Below, piece after piece: positions 6,429-6,438 of a stretch of 6,438 nucleotides of DNA. The position numbers were made by a program, and so were the translations under genes. The notes beneath the pieces are model-generated. The model did not search any database. It had not been told where the DNA came from and was given only the letters and a program-made list of their open reading frames with translations. Source of the DNA: Syntrophomonadaceae bacterium (GTDB lineage: Bacteria > Bacillota > Syntrophomonadia > Syntrophomonadales > Syntrophomonadaceae); the NCBI GenBank assembly GCA_012798055.1, contig JAAZOA010000359.1, positions 1-6,438 on the forward strand. Direction: 5' to 3'. The number at the start of each line of letters is the position of its first letter. Position 1 is the stretch's first letter.

Positions 6429-6438
6429 GTCTTTTGCA

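Noticed and set aside
1..6438. CRISPR array, tRNA, insertion sequence or riboswitch
   Set aside because: Coding sequence fills almost the whole window. I saw no spaced direct repeats, cloverleaf, transposase motifs or long leader region. The largest non-coding gap is about 85 bases.

Overview
The window is a compact, single-direction stretch of a bacterial chromosome. All seven genes I can support lie on the minus strand, so transcription runs from the right end to the left. The content suggests an anaerobic, endospore-forming Firmicute of the Clostridia type. A YyaC-family sporulation protein gene sits in the same gene cluster as an oxygen-sensitive indolepyruvate:ferredoxin oxidoreductase. 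Strong GGAGG ribosome binding sites and mid-range base composition fit this. I cannot name the genus from the sequence alone.

Layout in transcription order (right to left): (1) a DnaB-family replicative helicase, 5070-6428, divergent in its C-terminal motifs; (2) a 107-residue unrecognised helical protein, 4747-5070, overlapping the helicase stop by one base; (3) a 54-base gap (4693-4746) next to a perfect 11-bp inverted repeat and a TATAAT box; (4) hisC, a HisC-type aminotransferase, 3583-4692; (5) yyaC, 3025-3579; (6) iorA, 1285-3024; (7) iorB, 688-1281; (8) a hairpin terminator, 635-661; (9) the N-terminal 200 residues of an RlmD/RlmCD-type 23S rRNA uracil-5-methyltransferase, 1-602, starting at TTG and running off the left edge.

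hisC-yyaC-iorA-iorB is tightly packed (gaps of 3, 0 and 3 bases), and the Shine-Dalgarno of each downstream gene lies at or across the end of the gene before it. This is an operon by every visible sign. The probable metabolic logic is inferred: a HisC-family aminotransferase can interconvert aromatic amino acids and aryl pyruvates, and IorAB oxidises aryl pyruvates to aryl-acetyl-CoA with reduction of ferredoxin (or runs in reverse). The sporulation gene between them has no obvious metabolic role. The helicase and its small partner form a separate, translationally coupled pair upstream.

I see no tRNA, rRNA, CRISPR array, insertion sequence or riboswitch. There is no gene-free stretch over 100 bases. 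The most unusual points are the divergent DnaB paralog with its coupled unknown protein, the promoter/palindrome arrangement before hisC, and yyaC embedded in a hisC-iorAB operon.
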